A DNA stretch of 5,436 nt, taken from Collinsella sp. GTDB taxonomy: Bacteria; Actinomycetota; Coriobacteriia; Coriobacteriales; Coriobacteriaceae. Shown here in pieces: positions 4,356-5,436 of the stretch. The DNA lies in contig JAUMNV010000085.1 in NCBI GenBank assembly GCA_031295725.1, positions 1 to 5,436 on the forward strand, given 5' to 3'. Both the position numbers and the translations under genes were made by a program. The notes under the pieces are model-generated. The model saw only the letters and a program-made list of their open reading frames with translations. It searched no databases and was not told where the DNA came from. Numbering within the stretch: position 1 is the first letter of the stretch; every line of letters starts with the position of its first letter.

Positions 4356-4400
4356 TTGAGCAAAAAGAGCATCGGAAATTGAGCAGTCGCAGCATCGGAA
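4356..4400. repeat. Tandem terminal repeats of the IS21 element
   Basis: Two 22-base units, at 4356-4377 and 4379-4400 (period 23), share TTGAGC at the start and AGCATCGGAA at the end. IS21 elements carry such multiple terminal repeats as transposase binding sites. A further TTTTTGAGC follows at 4411-4419, next to the istB stop codon. Confidence 0.75.
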
Positions 4401-4421
4401 GCGCGCACGCTTTTTGAGCGG

Positions 4422-5165
4422 CTAGCCCTCCTGCATGAGGGCATGGCGGACGCGGTAGGACTCGCCGCGGAACTGGACGAGCCTCCCGTGGTGGACGATG
4501 CGGTCGATCACGGCGGCGGCCATCTGGTCGTCCCCGAACACCGACCCCCACCTGCTGAACTCCAGGTTCGTGGTGATTACCACCGACTGCCTCTCGTATG
4601 CGTCGGCGAAGACCTGGAAGAGCAGCCTCGCCCCGTCCGCGTCGAGCGGGAGAAACCCGAGCTCGTCGATGACGAGCAGGCGGGCCTTGCCGATGAGCGC
4701 GGCCTCCCGGTCGAGCCTCCCGTCGTCGCGGGCGCGCCTCAGGCGCATCACGAGCGAGGACGCCGTGAAGAAGCGCGCCTCGAGCCTCCTCTCGCACGCC
4801 AGCGCGCAGAGGGCCGACGCCATGTGCGTCTTGCCGGTGCCGACGTCGCCCATGAGCACGAGGTCCTCCCTGCGCTCGACGAAGTCGATCGCGAGCAGCG
4901 ACTCGCGCCCCATGTCCTCCGGCCACGACACGGCCGACCAGTAGTAGCCGTCGAAGGTCTTGGGCGCCGGCAGCGCGCAGCGCCTGAGCAGCGTCGCGCG
5001 CTTCGAGGCCTCGCGGCTGGACCTCTCCGCCTCGAGGTAGCCCGCCAGGTACTCCACCTGCTTCGGGGTGCCGAGCCTCGACCACTCCTCCAGGACGGCG
5101 GTGGTGAGCGAGCACGACCGCCCGGCCTCCACGACCCTGCGGGCCAGCTCCTCGCTAGCTGCCAT
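4422..5165 (-). CDS. istB: IS21 transposition helper ATPase IstB
   Basis: A full-length 247-residue AAA+ ATPase that assembles on target DNA and stimulates the IstA transposase. It has the family layout: an N-terminal helical IS21-binding region (about 1-85), Walker A GDVGTGKT (106-113), Walker B LLVIDE (163-168) followed by LGFLPL, sensor-1 TTN (198-200), then FSRWGSVFGDD and VIDRIVHHG (220-227) near the end. All catalytic residues are present. ATG 5163-5165 overlaps the istA stop by 11 bases, as usual for translational coupling in IS21; GAAGGGGGCGG upstream is a fair ribosome binding site. Length matches the family (about 245-260). Codons are nearly all G/C-ending. Confidence 0.95.
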   Translation of the reverse strand: MAASEELARRVVEAGRSCSLTTAVLEEWSRLGTPKQVEYLAGYLEAERSSREASKRATLLRRCALPAPKTFDGYYWSAVSWPEDMGRESLLAIDFVERREDLVLMGDVGTGKTHMASALCALACERRLEARFFTASSLVMRLRRARDDGRLDREAALIGKARLLVIDELGFLPLDADGARLLFQVFADAYERQSVVITTNLEFSRWGSVFGDDQMAAAVIDRIVHHGRLVQFRGESYRVRHALMQEG

Positions 5166-5436
5166 CGGCGACCGCCCCCTTCAGGAACCCGTCGTAGACC
5201 GACAGGTCGGCCCCGCCGGCCCCGCCGAGAGGGCGCGCGCAGAGAGGGGCGATGCCCCGCTGGCCTAGCCTAAGGGCGAAAACGGAATAGACGGGCCGAC
5301 CGTCCGGCTGAGTCTGGGAAGAGGTGCCGGGCGGCGGGCGGAGCATGGCCACCGGACCCATCGAAACACATCTCCACCGTTCCTTCAACTGGGAAAACGG
5401 CGCCCCCGGACCCCAGGAGGGGCCGCGGGGGCGTTC
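5155..5436 (-). CDS. istA: Likely C-terminal end of IS21 transposase IstA (5' part outside window)
   Basis: A minus-strand frame open from the right edge of the window to TAG at 5155-5157, ending ADLSVYDGFLKGAVADGS and overlapping the istB start by 11 bases. Position, overlap and the short LS.YD-type end fit the tail of IstA. The DDE catalytic core is not in the window. The portion from about 5436 to 5230 is Pro/Gly/Arg-rich and does not look like the usual IstA C-terminal domain, so it may be a divergent region, a frameshifted part, or rearranged sequence. Gene identity therefore rests mainly on context. Confidence 0.45.
   Translation of the reverse strand, partial: ERPRGPSWGPGAPFSQLKERWRCVSMGPVAMLRPPPGTSSQTQPDGRPVYSVFALRLGQRGIAPLCARPLGGAGGADLSVYDGFLKGAVADGS

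Larger units (their letters stand above)
4338..5436 (-). mobile_element. IS21-family insertion sequence, partial (right part outside window)
   Basis: The visible parts are one end with tandem terminal repeats (4356-4400), istB complete and the end of istA, in the usual istA-istB order on the minus strand. The left boundary is inferred near 4338-4340, where the IS30 reading is lost and sequence starting TGT... begins (IS21 elements begin with TG). Target duplication cannot be checked because the other end is not in the window. The istB frame shows no frameshift, so the element may still be active if istA is whole. Confidence 0.8.

Noticed and set aside
4051..5115. 354-codon minus-strand frame and 276-codon plus-strand frame (4443-5273) across the istB region
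   Set aside because: Both are shadows of the G+C-rich istB and IS30 genes in other frames; they lack ribosome binding sites and have low-complexity Arg/Pro/Ala composition, while istB carries all family motifs.
1..5436. tRNA or rRNA genes
   Set aside because: No cloverleaf-like stretch with T-loop consensus GGTTCGAATCC and no rRNA-like sequence was seen on either strand.

Overview
The window looks like an accessory, IS-rich stretch of a Gram-positive genome with moderate to high G+C. The very G+C-rich IS21 and IS30 relatives, strong GGAGG ribosome binding sites and short orphan membrane proteins suggest a gut Coriobacteriia (Eggerthella/Collinsella/Slackia-like). That assignment is an inference from style, not from a marker gene.

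Left part (1-783): the 3' end of an ABC transporter ATPase gene, followed one base later by a gene for a 142-residue membrane-anchored protein, then a GC-rich hairpin. Middle part (784-3950): a patchwork of small, poorly conserved genes and remnants, including the C-terminal half of a DnaQ-type 3'-5' exonuclease, small proteins with one to four membrane segments on both strands, a G13 tract, a 15-bp-stem hairpin and two clear intrinsic terminators. It is bounded by two inverted copies of a 65-bp module. Each copy has a 36-bp palindrome or hairpin, then a ribosome binding site position and the first six codons of an ORF (MKLIIK). After those codons the two copies have nothing in common.

Just inside the right-hand copy is a 41-codon gene for a small hydrophobic, Lys/Arg-tailed peptide of the holin-like/type I toxin kind. 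Its Shine-Dalgarno sequence is buried in a hairpin that ends exactly at the start codon. A 51-codon ORF from the right-hand palindrome module converges on it and overlaps its stop codon. This toxin-like unit and the palindrome module are the most interesting parts of the window.

Right part (3951-5436): a decayed IS30-family transposase gene starting beside the right-hand palindrome and broken after about 111 codons by an IS21-family element on the minus strand. The visible IS21 parts are its terminal tandem repeats, complete istB and the tail of istA, which runs off the window. The layout therefore records nested insertions beside a palindrome.
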